Below, one piece after another: positions 1-9,951 of a stretch of DNA of 47,634 nt. The notes beneath the pieces were generated by a model. That model did no database searches. It had not been told where the DNA came from and saw only the letters and a program-made list of their open reading frames with translations. Origin of the DNA: Dichelobacter nodosus (GTDB lineage Bacteria > Pseudomonadota > Gammaproteobacteria > Beggiatoales > Beggiatoaceae); the NCBI GenBank assembly GCA_020720085.1, contig DYPE01000007.1, positions 1-47,634 of the forward strand. Direction: 5' to 3'. The translations under genes and the position numbers were made by a program. Position 1 is the first letter of the stretch. Every line of letters begins with the position of its first letter.

Positions 1-39
1 TTTTATTCCAATAGATTCAAAATAAGAAAAGTCGAGTAA

Positions 40-231
40 GCGGCAGCGGAAAATGTGATTTTTAAGAATTATGGACGTGGTGTTGCAACCAGCCGTGATG
101 CGTGGGTTTATAATTTCAGCCGTGAAGAATTGGCGAATAATATGCGTACCACAATAGAGTTTTATAATGACCATGTTGCCAGATATTTGCGCATGAAGGA
201 TAAGCCATAAATTGATGATTTTGTGAGTTAT
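40..231 (+). pseudogene. C-terminal remnant of a type ISP restriction-modification/helicase protein
   Basis: The frame reads VIFKNYGRGVATSRDAW, then VYNFSREELANNM and FYNDHVARYL. This is the conserved C-terminal pattern of type ISP (single-polypeptide) restriction-modification enzymes, where a GRDAW-like core is followed by a YNF segment and a helix ending in FYN. In-frame stops lie at 37-39 and 208-210. Right after the second stop the same frame continues IDDFVSY, which fits the next conserved block of the family (a VDDF-like segment), so the stop looks like a nonsense mutation and not the true end. Homology fades after about 231. The methylase and nuclease/helicase parts would lie left of the window if they exist. 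I infer a decayed immunity gene. The family call is from memory of its motifs. Confidence 0.55.
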
Positions 232-240
232 TGGGTTGTA

Positions 241-261
241 AACCCTTGTAACATAAGGGTT
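241..261. terminator. Short hairpin after the restriction remnant
   Basis: A 7-bp perfect inverted repeat (AACCCTT / AAGGGTT) with a 7-nt loop follows the decayed gene. There is no clear T-tract on either side, so it is only a weak terminator candidate. Confidence 0.2.
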
Positions 262-476
262 GTAAATCGACGATTTTACGGCGCATTTAACCTGAATGGC
301 ATGGTCAGAGGCATCGCGCCATTCCCAGCGGGAATTGCTGAAATTATGCCGGGTATCATACAATTGCCAGCGCTGATGTGAATACTTTGTTGATTTGGTG
401 GAGCGCGTGCGCACTGCCATGGCATTGTACGAAGTGTTCTCCCAACCCAAGGAATACATTCCGGTGAATTTTGCAC
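262..476. other. Upstream region of mnmA, no gene recognised
   Basis: Only short open frames occur here, including a 44-codon plus-strand frame (377-508) that runs into mnmA in a different frame. None resembles a family I recognise. It presumably carries the mnmA promoter, but I see no convincing -35/-10 pair. Confidence 0.4.
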
Positions 477-1601
477 ATGCCTTTGACTGCCCTTCCCCTA
501 TCGTTTAACCGCACGCCACCTACTGTGGTGGTTGGCATGTCTGGTGGCGTGGACTCCTCGGTGGCTGCCTGTTTGCTGCAACAGCAAGGCTACCCGGTGC
601 TGGGCTTGTTTATGAAAAATTGGGAAGAAGACGACCACGACGGCCATTGCGCCGCTGCCGACGATTTGCGCGATGCCCAAGCGGTGTGCGCGCGGCTGGG
701 CATTCCCTTACATACGGTAAATTTCGCTGCCGAGTATTGGGATCGTGTGTTTGCTCATTTTCTTGCCGAATATCAAGCCGGGCGCACGCCCAATCCTGAT
801 GTGCTGTGCAACCGCGAAATTAAATTCAAGGTATTTTTGGAACATGCGCGCCGCTTGGGCGGTGCCAAGATTGCCACTGGCCATTATGCGCAAAACGCGG
901 TGGATAACCAGGGCTATTTTTTGCTGCGCAAGGGTGTGGATGCGGGTAAAGATCAAAGTTATTTTTTATATACTCTAGGTCAGGAACAACTGGCGGCCAG
1001 TTTGTTTCCACTCGGACATTTGCCCAAGACCGAAGTGCGCGTCTTGGCTCGCCAGCATGGTTTGGCCACGTTTGCCAAGAAAGACAGCACAGGCATTTGT
1101 TTTATTGGCGAACGCCGGTTCCGCGAATTCTTAAATCGCTACTTGCCTGCCCAGCCTGGTGAAATCGTTACGCCAGACGGCGAGGTGGTCGGCAGCCATC
1201 AAGGTTTGATGTACTACACCCTGGGCCAGCGCCAGGGCTTAAAAATAGGCGGGCGCCGCCACAGCAGTGGCGACGCTTGGTATGTGGCAGATAAAAATCT
1301 AGAAAATAATCAACTTATTGCTGTGCAAGGCCAAAATCATCCTCTGCTATTTAGCCAACGCTTGTTGGCCACAGAATTGTCCTGGGTCGCTGGGCAGCCG
1401 CCCGCCTTGCCGCTGGCGTGTAGCGCCAAAACGCGCTACCGTCAACCGGATCAAACCTGCGTGATTACAGCGCTGGCAGAGGGGGTTGCGCATGTGACGT
1501 TTGCGCAGGCGCAATGGGCAGTTACCCCTGGCCAATCGGTGGTATTTTATCAAGGCGATATTTGCCTCGGCGGCGGAATCATTCAAGCGCGGCTCCCTTG
1601 A
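477..1601 (+). CDS. mnmA: tRNA-specific 2-thiouridylase MnmA
   Basis: MnmA transfers sulfur to U34 of tRNA-Glu, -Gln and -Lys, using ATP to adenylate the uridine and a persulfide relay. The protein (374 aa, normal length) opens with the PP-loop SGGVDSS at about residues 22-28. The two catalytic cysteines are present: the nucleophile in [12 protein letters not shown] (Cys111) and the persulfide cysteine in STGICFIGE (Cys208). The GHYA and KDQSYFL blocks of the family are also intact. I chose the ATG at 477 over an in-frame TTG at 471; neither has a strong ribosome binding site. The gene converges on the CbbQ-type ATPase with only 6 bp between the stop codons. Usual neighbours such as hflD or purB are not seen. 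Confidence 0.95.
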   Translation: MPLTALPLSFNRTPPTVVVGMSGGVDSSVAACLLQQQGYPVLGLFMKNWEEDDHDGHCAAADDLRDAQAVCARLGIPLHTVNFAAEYWDRVFAHFLAEYQAGRTPNPDVLCNREIKFKVFLEHARRLGGAKIATGHYAQNAVDNQGYFLLRKGVDAGKDQSYFLYTLGQEQLAASLFPLGHLPKTEVRVLARQHGLATFAKKDSTGICFIGERRFREFLNRYLPAQPGEIVTPDGEVVGSHQGLMYYTLGQRQGLKIGGRRHSSGDAWYVADKNLENNQLIAVQGQNHPLLFSQRLLATELSWVAGQPPALPLACSAKTRYRQPDQTCVITALAEGVAHVTFAQAQWAVTPGQSVVFYQGDICLGGGIIQARLP

Positions 1602-1607
1602 TTCCCG

Positions 1608-2420
1608 CTAAAATAACGATGCGTTCAGTTCTGCCATGGCAGCCAACACTTCCGCATCATCGGTCAGCGCTTGCGCAATGCCAGCACGGCAGGCCGCAGC
1701 CGGCGCGATCCCGCTGGCAATGAGTTTGGCGGCGTGTACCAACAGGCGCGTGCTGGCCCCTTCGTCTAGCCCGTTGCCCTTCAGGTTGCGGGTCATGTGG
1801 GCGAATTTTACCAGCCGCTCCGCCAGTTCAAGCGCGACACCACCTTCGTTGGCCACAATCTGTCGCTCCACTTCTGGCGAGGGATAATCAAATTCTAGCG
1901 CCACAAAACGTTGTCGTGTGCTGGGTTTGAGTTCCTTAATCACGCTTTGATAGCCCGGGTTATACGACAGCGCCAGGCAAAATTGGGGCGGTGCAGCGAG
2001 CAATTCGCCTGTTTTTTCCATGGGCAACATGCGGCGGTTGTCCGCCAGCGGATGCAAAATCACTGTGGTGTCTTTGCGTGCCTCCACGATTTCATCCAAA
2101 TAGCAAATGCCGCCGTGGCGAACCGCGAGCGCCAATGGCCCATCCATCCAGGTGGTTTGACCGCCAGTGAGCAGAAAACGCCCCACCAAATCGGATGCGG
2201 TTAAGTCATCATGGCAGGAAACTGTAATCAGTGGGCGTTGCAGTCGCCAGGCCATGTGTTCCATAAAACGGGTTTTGCCGCAACCCGTTGGCCCTTTGAG
2301 CAACACGGGCAAGCCATTGCGGTAGGCGGCTTCAAATAAGACAATTTCATCGCCAACCGCATGATAATAAGGTTCTTGCTCAATTATATGCTGTTCGATT
2401 TTATATACTTTGGCCTGCAT
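1608..2420 (-). CDS. MoxR-type AAA+ ATPase of the CbbQ/NirQ/NorQ family
   Basis: This 270-aa AAA+ protein has Walker A GPTGCGKT (43-50), Walker B ICYLDE (105-110), the [13 protein letters not shown] segment (69-81) and a PSTRQRF sensor region. These are typical of CbbQ/NorQ/NirQ. Family members work with a von Willebrand-A partner (CbbO or NorD) as a chaperone-like activase that remodels Rubisco or inserts metal into NO reductase. No CbbO/NorD, Rubisco or NO reductase gene lies in this window, so the substrate cannot be assigned and I leave the symbol empty. It is divergent from the sensor kinase gene and faces mnmA. It could be a cbbQ, norQ or stray moxR paralogue. Confidence 0.85.
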   Translation of the reverse strand: MQAKVYKIEQHIIEQEPYYHAVGDEIVLFEAAYRNGLPVLLKGPTGCGKTRFMEHMAWRLQRPLITVSCHDDLTASDLVGRFLLTGGQTTWMDGPLALAVRHGGICYLDEIVEARKDTTVILHPLADNRRMLPMEKTGELLAAPPQFCLALSYNPGYQSVIKELKPSTRQRFVALEFDYPSPEVERQIVANEGGVALELAERLVKFAHMTRNLKGNGLDEGASTRLLVHAAKLIASGIAPAAACRAGIAQALTDDAEVLAAMAELNASLF

Positions 2421-2522
2421 TCATCTGTACCTTGGTAATGTTATACTTGCTATTCCTTGCGCCAGGCAGATGCCCAGCCGTTGCCGCGCGTTTCCATTTC
2501 AAAAGACATTAAAGAATCCGCC

Positions 2523-4814
2523 GTGATCGCCGCGTTTCGCCGCTTGTCCATTAAACGTAAACTGCGCCTGGTGATTATCGCCACCAGTGGTATGGCGTTA
2601 TTGCTTTCCGTTTTTTCATTCATGATTAATGACTTAATCGAATTTCGCCAAAGCATGGTGCGCGAGCTGTTTGTGTTGGCGGATTTTATCGGCATCAGCA
2701 GCTCACCTGGGCTGATGTTCAAGGACGTGGATACTGTACAGAGTAGTTTGAACTTATTGCAAGCGGAACAGCAAGTGTTGTTCAGCCATGTGTATGACGA
2801 CGAAGGCCGCCGCTTTGCCAGTTATTTCCGCCACGATGAGCCTGCTGAAAATCCAGCCGTTGCACCGCCCAGCACGGTCAACGCCCGGGTATACTCCACC
2901 ACCCCGCAGCGCTATTACTGGTTCACCAACCAATACGTGGACATTGTGGCAGACATTCGTTTTGAACGGGATCGCGTGGGTACGATTTACCTGCGTTCGG
3001 ATTTGACCGAATTCAAGCGTCATTTGCTGCGCGCAGGCAGCATTGCGCTGGGTATTTTTTTGTTGGCCATGCTGCTGGCCTATGCCTTATCGTCGCGCTT
3101 TGTGTTGTTTATCACCACCCCGGTGGAGAATTTGCTCGCCACCATCAGCGACATCCGCACGGTGCAGGACTATTCGCAACGCACGCCCAAAACCAGCGAA
3201 GATGAACTGGGGGATTTGGTGGAGGGATTCAATCAAATGCTGGCGCAAATCGAACGCCGTGATTCTCAATTAAAGGAGTATCAGGATCACTTGCAGTCCA
3301 TGGTAAAACAGCGCACCGCCGAATTGGAAGAATCGCGTGACCAGGCCGTTTCCGCCCATGCGGCTTTGCAAAAACGCACAGAAGAATTAGCGTGCGAGCG
3401 TGAAAAGGCAGAGGCTGCCAATCGCGCCAAAAGTTCATTTTTAGCCAGCATGAGCCATGAATTGCGCACGCCGCTCAATGGCATTTTGGGCTACGCGCAA
3501 ATTTTATCGCAAGACCGCGTCCTAACTGAAAAACAACTCAATGGCATGACCATCATCCAGCGTAGCGGCGAATATTTGTTGACGCTGATCAACGATATAC
3601 TCGATTTATCTAAAATTGAGGCCGGCAAGACTGAACTCATGCCAGCGAATTTCAATTTTCCTGAGTTTATCCAGAGTATTGCCGATTTGTTCCGTATGCG
3701 CGCGCGTCAGAAAAATATTGGGTTTATTTTGGATATGCCGCCCAATCCGCCGTTTGATCCCGCAGCGTGCGCAAGCGTGCCGACTGCGGTTTATGCCGAT
3801 GAAAAGCGCTTACGCCAAATATTGATTAATTTGTTGGGCAATGCCATTAAATTCACCCAACAAGGCGAAGTGCGCCTGCAAGTGGGGTACACCGGTGCAG
3901 GTAAATTGCAATTTACAGTAAAAGACACTGGCACGGGCATTGCGCCAGAAGAGCTGAGTACTATTTTTCAGCCTTTCCAACAAGCGGGCAATGTTTTGCA
4001 AAAAGCCAAAGGCACTGGACTTGGGCTTTCCATCAGCCAACGGCTGGTAGAAATGATGGGCGGGACGATTACCGTACATAGCGTGCCAGGCAAGGGCAGC
4101 GCGTTTTCCTTTGCACTCGACTTGCCCGAAGTGTGCCTGGCTCCAATCAGCCGCGCCGATACCAGCCAAGAAGTGATTGGCTATTACCGCTTGAATGGCG
4201 ATGGCCCATTCCGCCTCTTAATTTGCGACGATGCAGAAAGCCGCTTGGTACTGCGGAATCTATTAGAACCCATGGGATTTATCGTTCATGAAGCGCTGGA
4301 TCAAACAGAGTGTATAGCGCAAACGCAACTGGGACGGGTGGATTTAATTTTTATTGATTTGTTCACCTCCAATTTTCCTGGCATGGAAATTGTGGAGTCT
4401 CTACGTAGATTGCCGCAATTTCATGAAATTCCAGTTATTGCGGTGTCTGCCAGTGTATTTGCCAGCCACCGCCAAAAAAGTTTGGAAGCAGGTTGCGTTG
4501 ATTTTATTCCTAAACCTGTACAACGCGCTGAATTACACCGTTGTTTACAAAAGTATTTACCCCTGGTTTGGGAGCGCGCCGCTGAAGAACCGGCGCAAGA
4601 AAATGCGGAGGTGGAAGGTGCGGGGCCATCATTGGAACAGGCCAAAATTTTGTATGAATTGGCCATGCGCGGCAATATCCTTGGCATTCAGGCCAAATTG
4701 CGCGAATTAGAACAGCAAACGCCGGAATCCTCGGCCTTTTGTAAAAAAATGAATGAATTGGCCAAAGAATTCCGCGAGGAGGAAATATGCAACTTAATCG
4801 AACGGTATCTATAA
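2523..4814 (+). CDS. Membrane-bound hybrid sensor histidine kinase with receiver domain
   Basis: Domain order (numbered from this GTG): a first membrane helix (about 10-35), a periplasmic sensor of about 130 aa resembling CHASE8, a second helix (about 165-190), HAMP, a coiled coil, HisKA with SHELRTP (His312), HATPase_c with the N, G1 and G2 boxes, then a receiver domain whose phospho-acceptor Asp lies in FIDLF (about 612), and a helical C-terminal tail. It should autophosphorylate and pass phosphate to its own receiver; the signal is unknown. The start is uncertain. The frame extends to a TTG at 2457, but the GTG at 2523 puts the N-terminus just before the SIKRKL segment, as usual for such kinases. 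The next kinase begins 1 bp after the stop, so the two are an operon. Confidence 0.88.
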   Translation: MIAAFRRLSIKRKLRLVIIATSGMALLLSVFSFMINDLIEFRQSMVRELFVLADFIGISSSPGLMFKDVDTVQSSLNLLQAEQQVLFSHVYDDEGRRFASYFRHDEPAENPAVAPPSTVNARVYSTTPQRYYWFTNQYVDIVADIRFERDRVGTIYLRSDLTEFKRHLLRAGSIALGIFLLAMLLAYALSSRFVLFITTPVENLLATISDIRTVQDYSQRTPKTSEDELGDLVEGFNQMLAQIERRDSQLKEYQDHLQSMVKQRTAELEESRDQAVSAHAALQKRTEELACEREKAEAANRAKSSFLASMSHELRTPLNGILGYAQILSQDRVLTEKQLNGMTIIQRSGEYLLTLINDILDLSKIEAGKTELMPANFNFPEFIQSIADLFRMRARQKNIGFILDMPPNPPFDPAACASVPTAVYADEKRLRQILINLLGNAIKFTQQGEVRLQVGYTGAGKLQFTVKDTGTGIAPEELSTIFQPFQQAGNVLQKAKGTGLGLSISQRLVEMMGGTITVHSVPGKGSAFSFALDLPEVCLAPISRADTSQEVIGYYRLNGDGPFRLLICDDAESRLVLRNLLEPMGFIVHEALDQTECIAQTQLGRVDLIFIDLFTSNFPGMEIVESLRRLPQFHEIPVIAVSASVFASHRQKSLEAGCVDFIPKPVQRAELHRCLQKYLPLVWERAAEEPAQENAEVEGAGPSLEQAKILYELAMRGNILGIQAKLRELEQQTPESSAFCKKMNELAKEFREEEICNLIERYL

Positions 4815-4815
4815 C

Positions 4816-5937
4816 ATGACCGCTGAAACAACGAAAAACCATCTGGGCACGTTGCTGGTGGTAGACGACATGCCCGCCAATCTTAGCGTGTTGTTTGATT
4901 TTCTCAGCACGCGCGGGTTCGAAGTGCTGGTGGCGCAGGATGGCCGCCGCGCGATTCAAAAGGCCGAATACGCCCAACCGGATTTGATTTTGCTGGATGT
5001 CATGATGCCCAACATGGACGGCTTTCAAGCTTGTCAGGCGCTTAAAGAAAACGAAGCCACACGCAACATTCCGGTAATTTTCATGACCGCGCTCACGGAT
5101 ACGGTGGACAAAGTACGCGGTTTCAGCCTGGGCGCGGCGGACTATATTACGAAACCCATCCAGCACGAGGAATTGTTGGCCAGAGTCAACGCCCACTTGG
5201 CGCTCTACCGGCTGCAACGCCAATTGTTGTTGCGCAATCAAGAATTGGATGCCTTTTCCCGCACTGTAGCGCATGATCTAAAAAATCCGCTCAACGTGGT
5301 GATCAACTACATTGATGAAGTGCTGGACAATTGCCCGCCTGGCACGCCCATGGATGAGCGTGCTGCTGGGTATCTGGGTAAAGCGGTGCAAAGCAGCCGA
5401 AAAATGGTAAGTATTATCCATGCTTTGCTCACTTTGGCTGGCTCTTCGCGCGGCGGTGAAGTGGAAATCACCGCGCTGGACATGCCGCGTATGATTGGTC
5501 AAATCTTTGATGAACGGCTAGGGTATATGCTAGAGCAAGCAGGCGGCACCTTGCATTTGCCAGAAACCTGGCCAATGGCGTATGGCTATGCGCCCTGGGT
5601 GGAAGAAGCGTGGACCAATTACTTGAGCAATGCCATCAAATACGGCGGCAGGCCGCCGCGCATCACCGTCAGTGGCCATACACTGGAAAACGGCCAAGCG
5701 CGGTTTGAAGTGCGCGACAACGGGCCGGGCTTGTCCGCTGAGGCGCGCCAACAACTGTTCACGCCCTTTACCCGTTTGGCTACGGAACGCGCCGAGGGCC
5801 ATGGTTTGGGCTTGTCAATTGTGCACCAAGTAATTGATAAATTGGGCGGTGAAGTCGGCGTAGACAGCGAGGAAGGCCAAGGTTGTACCTTCTTTTTCAC
5901 CTTGCCAGGCCAACCGTTTGAGCTGTCACATGGCTAA
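4816..5937 (+). CDS. Cytoplasmic receiver-histidine kinase protein
   Basis: An N-terminal receiver (phospho-acceptor Asp61 in LLDVMMPNMDGF, signature Lys in YITKPI) is followed by a HisKA region with HDLKNPL (His153) and a HATPase_c domain with DNGPGL and a GLGLSIV box. It has no membrane segment. Receiver-kinase proteins of this layout usually take phosphate from an upstream hybrid kinase, and the 785-codon frame immediately before it is the obvious donor. No DNA-binding or second-messenger output domain is encoded next to them, so the final output lies elsewhere. The stop codon overlaps the start of the methyltransferase gene by 8 bp. Confidence 0.88.
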   Translation: MTAETTKNHLGTLLVVDDMPANLSVLFDFLSTRGFEVLVAQDGRRAIQKAEYAQPDLILLDVMMPNMDGFQACQALKENEATRNIPVIFMTALTDTVDKVRGFSLGAADYITKPIQHEELLARVNAHLALYRLQRQLLLRNQELDAFSRTVAHDLKNPLNVVINYIDEVLDNCPPGTPMDERAAGYLGKAVQSSRKMVSIIHALLTLAGSSRGGEVEITALDMPRMIGQIFDERLGYMLEQAGGTLHLPETWPMAYGYAPWVEEAWTNYLSNAIKYGGRPPRITVSGHTLENGQARFEVRDNGPGLSAEARQQLFTPFTRLATERAEGHGLGLSIVHQVIDKLGGEVGVDSEEGQGCTFFFTLPGQPFELSHG

Positions 5938-7129
5938 TTTGCCCCAGCCCACGCCTGAGCAACAGGCACTCAGCCAACGTCTATGCACTGCCATTCAACA
6001 CGAAATTGCGCGCAACGGCCCCATTCCATTCGCGCAGTACATGGACATGGCGCTGTACGCGCCCGGGCTGGGGTATTATGCTGCTGGTCAGCGCAAATTC
6101 GGGCCAGACGGCGACTTCGTCACTGCGCCAGAAATTTCCAGTCTGTTTTCCCATTGCCTGGCGCGTCAATGCGCGGAAATTCTTGCAGTTACCCACGGCG
6201 GCATTCTGGAATTGGGCGCTGGCAGTGGCCGCATGGCAATGGACGTGCTCACCGCGCTGAGCCGCATGGGGCTTACGCCAGAATATTGGATTTTAGAACC
6301 CAGCGCAGAACTACAACAACGCCAGCAGCATACCCTTGCGCAGGCGCAAGCCAACGGCAGCCTGCCGCACGCTCACGTGCGCTGGCTAGACCGCTTGCCG
6401 CCCGCTGGCAGCTTTAACGGCGTGATGTTGGCCAATGAAGTGCTGGACGCCATGCCAGTACACCGTTTTTGTTGGGCCGCGCAACAGTGGCAAGAATGGC
6501 GGGTGGATTGGAGCGCAGAGGCATTGCGCTGGACACTGGCCACACCCAGTGCGGCCTTGGCGGCTGCTTGTGCCGAATTGGCCACGCAAACCGAAGCATG
6601 GCGCGATGGCTACAGCTCCGAAATTTGCCTGGCATTGCCGTCCTGGTTCGCGGACTTGTGGCAATGCAGCGACCAAGCCGTGATGCTGCTGCTCGATTAT
6701 GGCTTTCCGCGCCACGAATATTATCATCCCCAGCGCGAGCAAGGCACCTTGATGTGCCATTATCGCCATCATGCCCACGGCGATCCATTTTTTTGGCCCG
6801 GCGTACAAGACATCACCTGCCACGTGGATTTTAGCCACGCCGCCCAATCCGCCCAACAGGCAGGCTGGGAAGTGCTGGGCTATACTCGCCAGGCGGATTT
6901 CCTGCTCGCGTTGGGCTTACTCGAACAATTGGCAGCAGAGCATCCCGCCGTACCTACGCAAGAACAACCGGATGCCGCATACTGGCGTGCTGTGTCTGGT
7001 GTGAAAACCCTCTTGCTGCCCGAGGAAATGGGCGAGCTATTCAAAGTGCTGGCACTGGCCAAATTGTCCAGCGAATGCACACTGCCGCCGTTACGCGGTT
7101 TGGCGCTCACCCACGCCGGGCGGCTGTAA
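5930..7129 (+). CDS. SAM-dependent methyltransferase, MidA/NDUFAF7 (DUF185) family
   Basis: The sequence shows the family's N-terminal block (IPFAQYMDMALYAPGLGYY), the GDFVTAPEIS segment and the SAM-binding glycine loop ILELGAGSGRMA. The FNGVMLANEVLDAMPVH block matches the DUF185/Methyltransf_28 family. Mitochondrial members methylate an arginine of complex I subunit NDUFS2; the role of bacterial members is mostly unknown. Length (399 aa) is normal. I chose the ATG at 5930, which overlaps the kinase stop by 8 bp and suggests translational coupling, over a TTG at 5918. Whether it serves the kinases or is simply carried with them cannot be told from sequence. Confidence 0.88.
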   Translation: MANLPQPTPEQQALSQRLCTAIQHEIARNGPIPFAQYMDMALYAPGLGYYAAGQRKFGPDGDFVTAPEISSLFSHCLARQCAEILAVTHGGILELGAGSGRMAMDVLTALSRMGLTPEYWILEPSAELQQRQQHTLAQAQANGSLPHAHVRWLDRLPPAGSFNGVMLANEVLDAMPVHRFCWAAQQWQEWRVDWSAEALRWTLATPSAALAAACAELATQTEAWRDGYSSEICLALPSWFADLWQCSDQAVMLLLDYGFPRHEYYHPQREQGTLMCHYRHHAHGDPFFWPGVQDITCHVDFSHAAQSAQQAGWEVLGYTRQADFLLALGLLEQLAAEHPAVPTQEQPDAAYWRAVSGVKTLLLPEEMGELFKVLALAKLSSECTLPPLRGLALTHAGRL

Positions 7130-7199
7130 TTCGTAACCAACCTAAAATAAGCTATGAAAATACAAGCACTTGTAGATACCTTTGCCCGGGGAGAGGAAC

Positions 7200-7216
7200 T
7201 TTTACCAACAGCTTCT
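7200..7216. repeat. Single copy of an 18-bp repeat arm
   Basis: The 17 bases TTTTACCAACAGCTTCT match the right arm of the inverted-repeat element at 20921-21011. Here the copy ends a 21-codon frame (7154-7219, MKIQALVDTFARGEELL onward), which may be the truncated start of a lost gene. I cannot identify that peptide. Confidence 0.5.
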
Positions 7217-7243
7217 TAATCCTTCTTGCACAGGCAGCGACGC

Positions 7244-8563
7244 ATGAAATTATTACCCAAGTTTAATTTATCACTATCAGTAATATTTAATTATTTGATT
7301 AACTTTATATTTATTTCTGGAGTGGCGTATTTTGCCTTAACGCTGCTCTTGCTGTTGCCCGCTGCCTGGTTTCAAATCACCCCCACCCAACCCACCCCTA
7401 TCCTGCCTGCCGCTGTGCACGATGGGGTGTATATGCTGTCTGAACCGCGTAGGGTGATAGGCTTTATTTTTGCCATTGCCACCAGTGTACTCATTGCGCT
7501 TGGCTTTATAGCGCAACGTAAAATAAAAATAGAAAATGCCGATTTGTCAATTGATTATATAACCGGCCCCCACATGGGCTGGATTTTATTGCATGGCATG
7601 GCCATAGGCTGCGCATATATTTTTCAATCTTCTTCCATGTACACCGCGTTCCCTACAAGCCAACTTCCTTATGCCCTAGAAGTGATCTTCAGCGCATACC
7701 TTGGCGGTTACTCTTGTGTGTTTGGACTTCAACTTCTCAAAAAAATACCTTATGTTGCTGATCTAAAAGTTGGTATAGTTGTAATGACAATGAATAGTTT
7801 TTATTTTGCCAATAGCCTATTATTTATACTTTTTCCCACTGTCACGCCAGTGCTTAAGCAGGATTGGAATGAAACTACTATTTTATTGCAAAACATGCCA
7901 TTCTTCACACCTGCCCAGGCTTTTGTCGAAATTGCTCCACTATCTGTATTTGATCCAGCCGCTTTCTTATTGCAACATAGCGCATTTTTTACAGTAGCAT
8001 TGGTTCTTTTAATAACCGCTTTATTGCAACAGTCGCTTATACAACAACTTTCACGTTACGAACTTTTTTTGAAAAAAACAACGCGAGCAAAGGAACTCAA
8101 GAAAAAACTAATCAGCGCTGAGGAAGATGTAAAAACCATCCAAATTGAAGGTGTAACACCGAAAAGCAAGCCGCCCGAGGAAAAATTAGACCCAAAAGAG
8201 ATAGAGCGCAAAAAAGCCTATGACGAAGGATTAAAAAAAGGCATTGAAGAAGGAAAGCAAAAAGGCACCACTGAAGGCCATCGTGAAGGTTTAGTAAAAG
8301 GGCTGGAGGAGCGTTGGGATCAGGGCGTGCAACAAGGATTGCGTGAAGGATTGAGATTAGGGTTGGAAAAAGGATTCAAGCAGGGGCACGATTTGGCTAG
8401 AAAAGAAATTCTAGCGGAAATTGTAAAAAAAATGCTGGCCGAAAAAATTGATACCCGCGTCATCCACAAGATTACCGGTATTGATCCAAAGTCACAAATA
8501 AAAGAGGAAAAAACCAGCGAAGACTCCCCCACGTTACCAACAGAACGCAAGGCGGAATCTTGA
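7244..8563 (+). CDS. Multi-pass membrane protein with a long glycine-periodic, Rpn-like cytoplasmic tail
   Basis: I do not recognise the full protein. The N-terminal 265 residues contain about five to six hydrophobic segments (near 12-45, 66-90, 105-130, 165-195 and 235-262). A charged coiled coil follows (about 265-320). Then from about 320 to 385 glycine recurs every four residues in EG/KG steps. The last part (AEIVKKMLAEKIDTRVIH, then KITGI) matches the C-terminal tail of Rpn/PD-(D/E)XK transposase-like nucleases, as I remember them, but no nuclease core is present. The glycine pattern also resembles FliH. The ATG at 7244 is preferred to a TTG at 7226. Its coding bases are richer in A+T than its neighbours, which suggests transfer. 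It converges on the next gene with 12 bp between them. Confidence 0.55.
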   Translation: MKLLPKFNLSLSVIFNYLINFIFISGVAYFALTLLLLLPAAWFQITPTQPTPILPAAVHDGVYMLSEPRRVIGFIFAIATSVLIALGFIAQRKIKIENADLSIDYITGPHMGWILLHGMAIGCAYIFQSSSMYTAFPTSQLPYALEVIFSAYLGGYSCVFGLQLLKKIPYVADLKVGIVVMTMNSFYFANSLLFILFPTVTPVLKQDWNETTILLQNMPFFTPAQAFVEIAPLSVFDPAAFLLQHSAFFTVALVLLITALLQQSLIQQLSRYELFLKKTTRAKELKKKLISAEEDVKTIQIEGVTPKSKPPEEKLDPKEIERKKAYDEGLKKGIEEGKQKGTTEGHREGLVKGLEERWDQGVQQGLREGLRLGLEKGFKQGHDLARKEILAEIVKKMLAEKIDTRVIHKITGIDPKSQIKEEKTSEDSPTLPTERKAES

Positions 8564-8575
8564 TGTTATCGTTGA

Positions 8576-9949
8576 CTATTCCGGCGCAACCGCCACGCCC
8601 AGGCGGCGTAGCGCTTCGAGTGCAATGGGTTGCCAGCGCGCGGCATGGCGGATGGTGCTGGCGGGGGTTAGGTTGCGCAATTCGTTGAGGGAAAACAGGG
8701 TATTTTCATAGTTGGCCACCTGTGCCAGGCTGGGATACAAACGCAGTTGAAACGAGTGCGTGCCTTCCAGCAAGTGCGCTTCGTTGCCGTCCAGGGTGGC
8801 CAAGCGGATGTAAATGATAGAAATGTCGGTGTTGGCCAGGCTGGCGAATTCGGGCAGCGCTTCGGGCGCGAATTGGGCGCGCACAAAGCGTTCAGCCTGG
8901 CGGCTGAGCAATAGACGCGATTCTAAGATTAGCCCTTGTTGTTGTAAGCCTTCCAAAAAACGTTTGCGCGCTGGGAACATGCGTAGCAATTCCTGCTTAT
9001 TCAGGCCATGCGCCACGTCTTCAACAATGTTCAAAAATAAACGCAAATCCACTTGCGACAGCCAAGAGCGCATGGCCTGCGTGTAGTGCGGTGGCAGGCG
9101 CGCCCACCAGGTTTGGAAGCGCTTGGAAGCGCGCGGCACGCGCGGATCTTCGAGAATGGCCAAAATGGCATCGCGCCAGGTGGGTGGCGGCGGTTGGCGG
9201 GTGGCAAGAATTTTGTCCATCAACAGCCGCGCCACCGCATGGCCGAGCAAGCCACCGTCCAGCGGCAGGGTTTTGACGCTATCCCGCGCCACCATGGCCA
9301 GCAGCGGCGTTGCTTCTCCCACGGCCAGTTTGCCCAGCGGTGCCAGATAATACGCCTGCATCGTTAGGTGGAAAAATCGGCCATTTTCTGGCAACTTCAA
9401 TTCGCGCAAGTCCATGCCCTGTGCGCGTGCGGCATCCGCCGCGTGGGCCGGGCCGTGCGGATGCAACAGCCAATCATAGCGTTCGCGGTAAACCGCAGGC
9501 AGCAGCGGTGAAAGTCTAGCGGTTTGCGCCAACAGGCGGTGGAGCCAGGTTCCCAGTTCGCGCCAGGCCGGCAGCAGATCGTATTGGTCGAAATACAGGC
9601 GCAACCATTGCGCGAGCAGTAGCGCGGAAGGCGCGGGCCAGCGTTGTTGCAGGCTGCGTAGCGTGGTGGGCGTGAGCGGGGCGAGTTGTGCAAATTCGCC
9701 ACCTTCCAGCCACAGGGCGATGGCGAGGCGCACATCCGCTGGCGTGTGCAGCAATTCTGTCAGCGGTTGGCGGGCACGCAGATGCGCCAGCCAGACTTGC
9801 TTGCGCGCCAGCCCGCGCACGCCGCGCGCGCCGCGTCCGTGGCTGAATTTTGCCAATTCGCTGGCCAATTGCGCAAATACGCCCAAGTTGTCCAGCCCTG
9901 CCTGTGCGGGCAAGTTCAGGCGTAGCGGCTGTCGCAGTTCGCGCGCCAT
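8576..9949 (-). CDS. EH_signature (ZorC-like) domain protein, tentative
   Basis: This 457-aa soluble protein has an arginine- and leucine-rich helical N-terminal half. Its C-terminal half carries LEDPRVPRASKRFQTWW (about 266), WLSQVDLRLFLNIV (about 296), RKRFLEGLQQQGLI (about 328) and a final block with EAHLLEGTHSFQLRLY (about 388-403). This order recalls the EH_signature domain of ZorC in Zorya anti-phage systems, whose conserved Glu and His give the name. That match is from memory and uncertain. No ZorA/ZorB motor or ZorD helicase is nearby. The start codon lies 2 bp after the stop of the MacB-type permease, so the pair is likely translated together. Otherwise it is an uncharacterised protein. 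Confidence 0.45.
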   Translation of the reverse strand: MARELRQPLRLNLPAQAGLDNLGVFAQLASELAKFSHGRGARGVRGLARKQVWLAHLRARQPLTELLHTPADVRLAIALWLEGGEFAQLAPLTPTTLRSLQQRWPAPSALLLAQWLRLYFDQYDLLPAWRELGTWLHRLLAQTARLSPLLPAVYRERYDWLLHPHGPAHAADAARAQGMDLRELKLPENGRFFHLTMQAYYLAPLGKLAVGEATPLLAMVARDSVKTLPLDGGLLGHAVARLLMDKILATRQPPPPTWRDAILAILEDPRVPRASKRFQTWWARLPPHYTQAMRSWLSQVDLRLFLNIVEDVAHGLNKQELLRMFPARKRFLEGLQQQGLILESRLLLSRQAERFVRAQFAPEALPEFASLANTDISIIYIRLATLDGNEAHLLEGTHSFQLRLYPSLAQVANYENTLFSLNELRNLTPASTIRHAARWQPIALEALRRLGVAVAPE

Positions 9950-9951
9950 GG

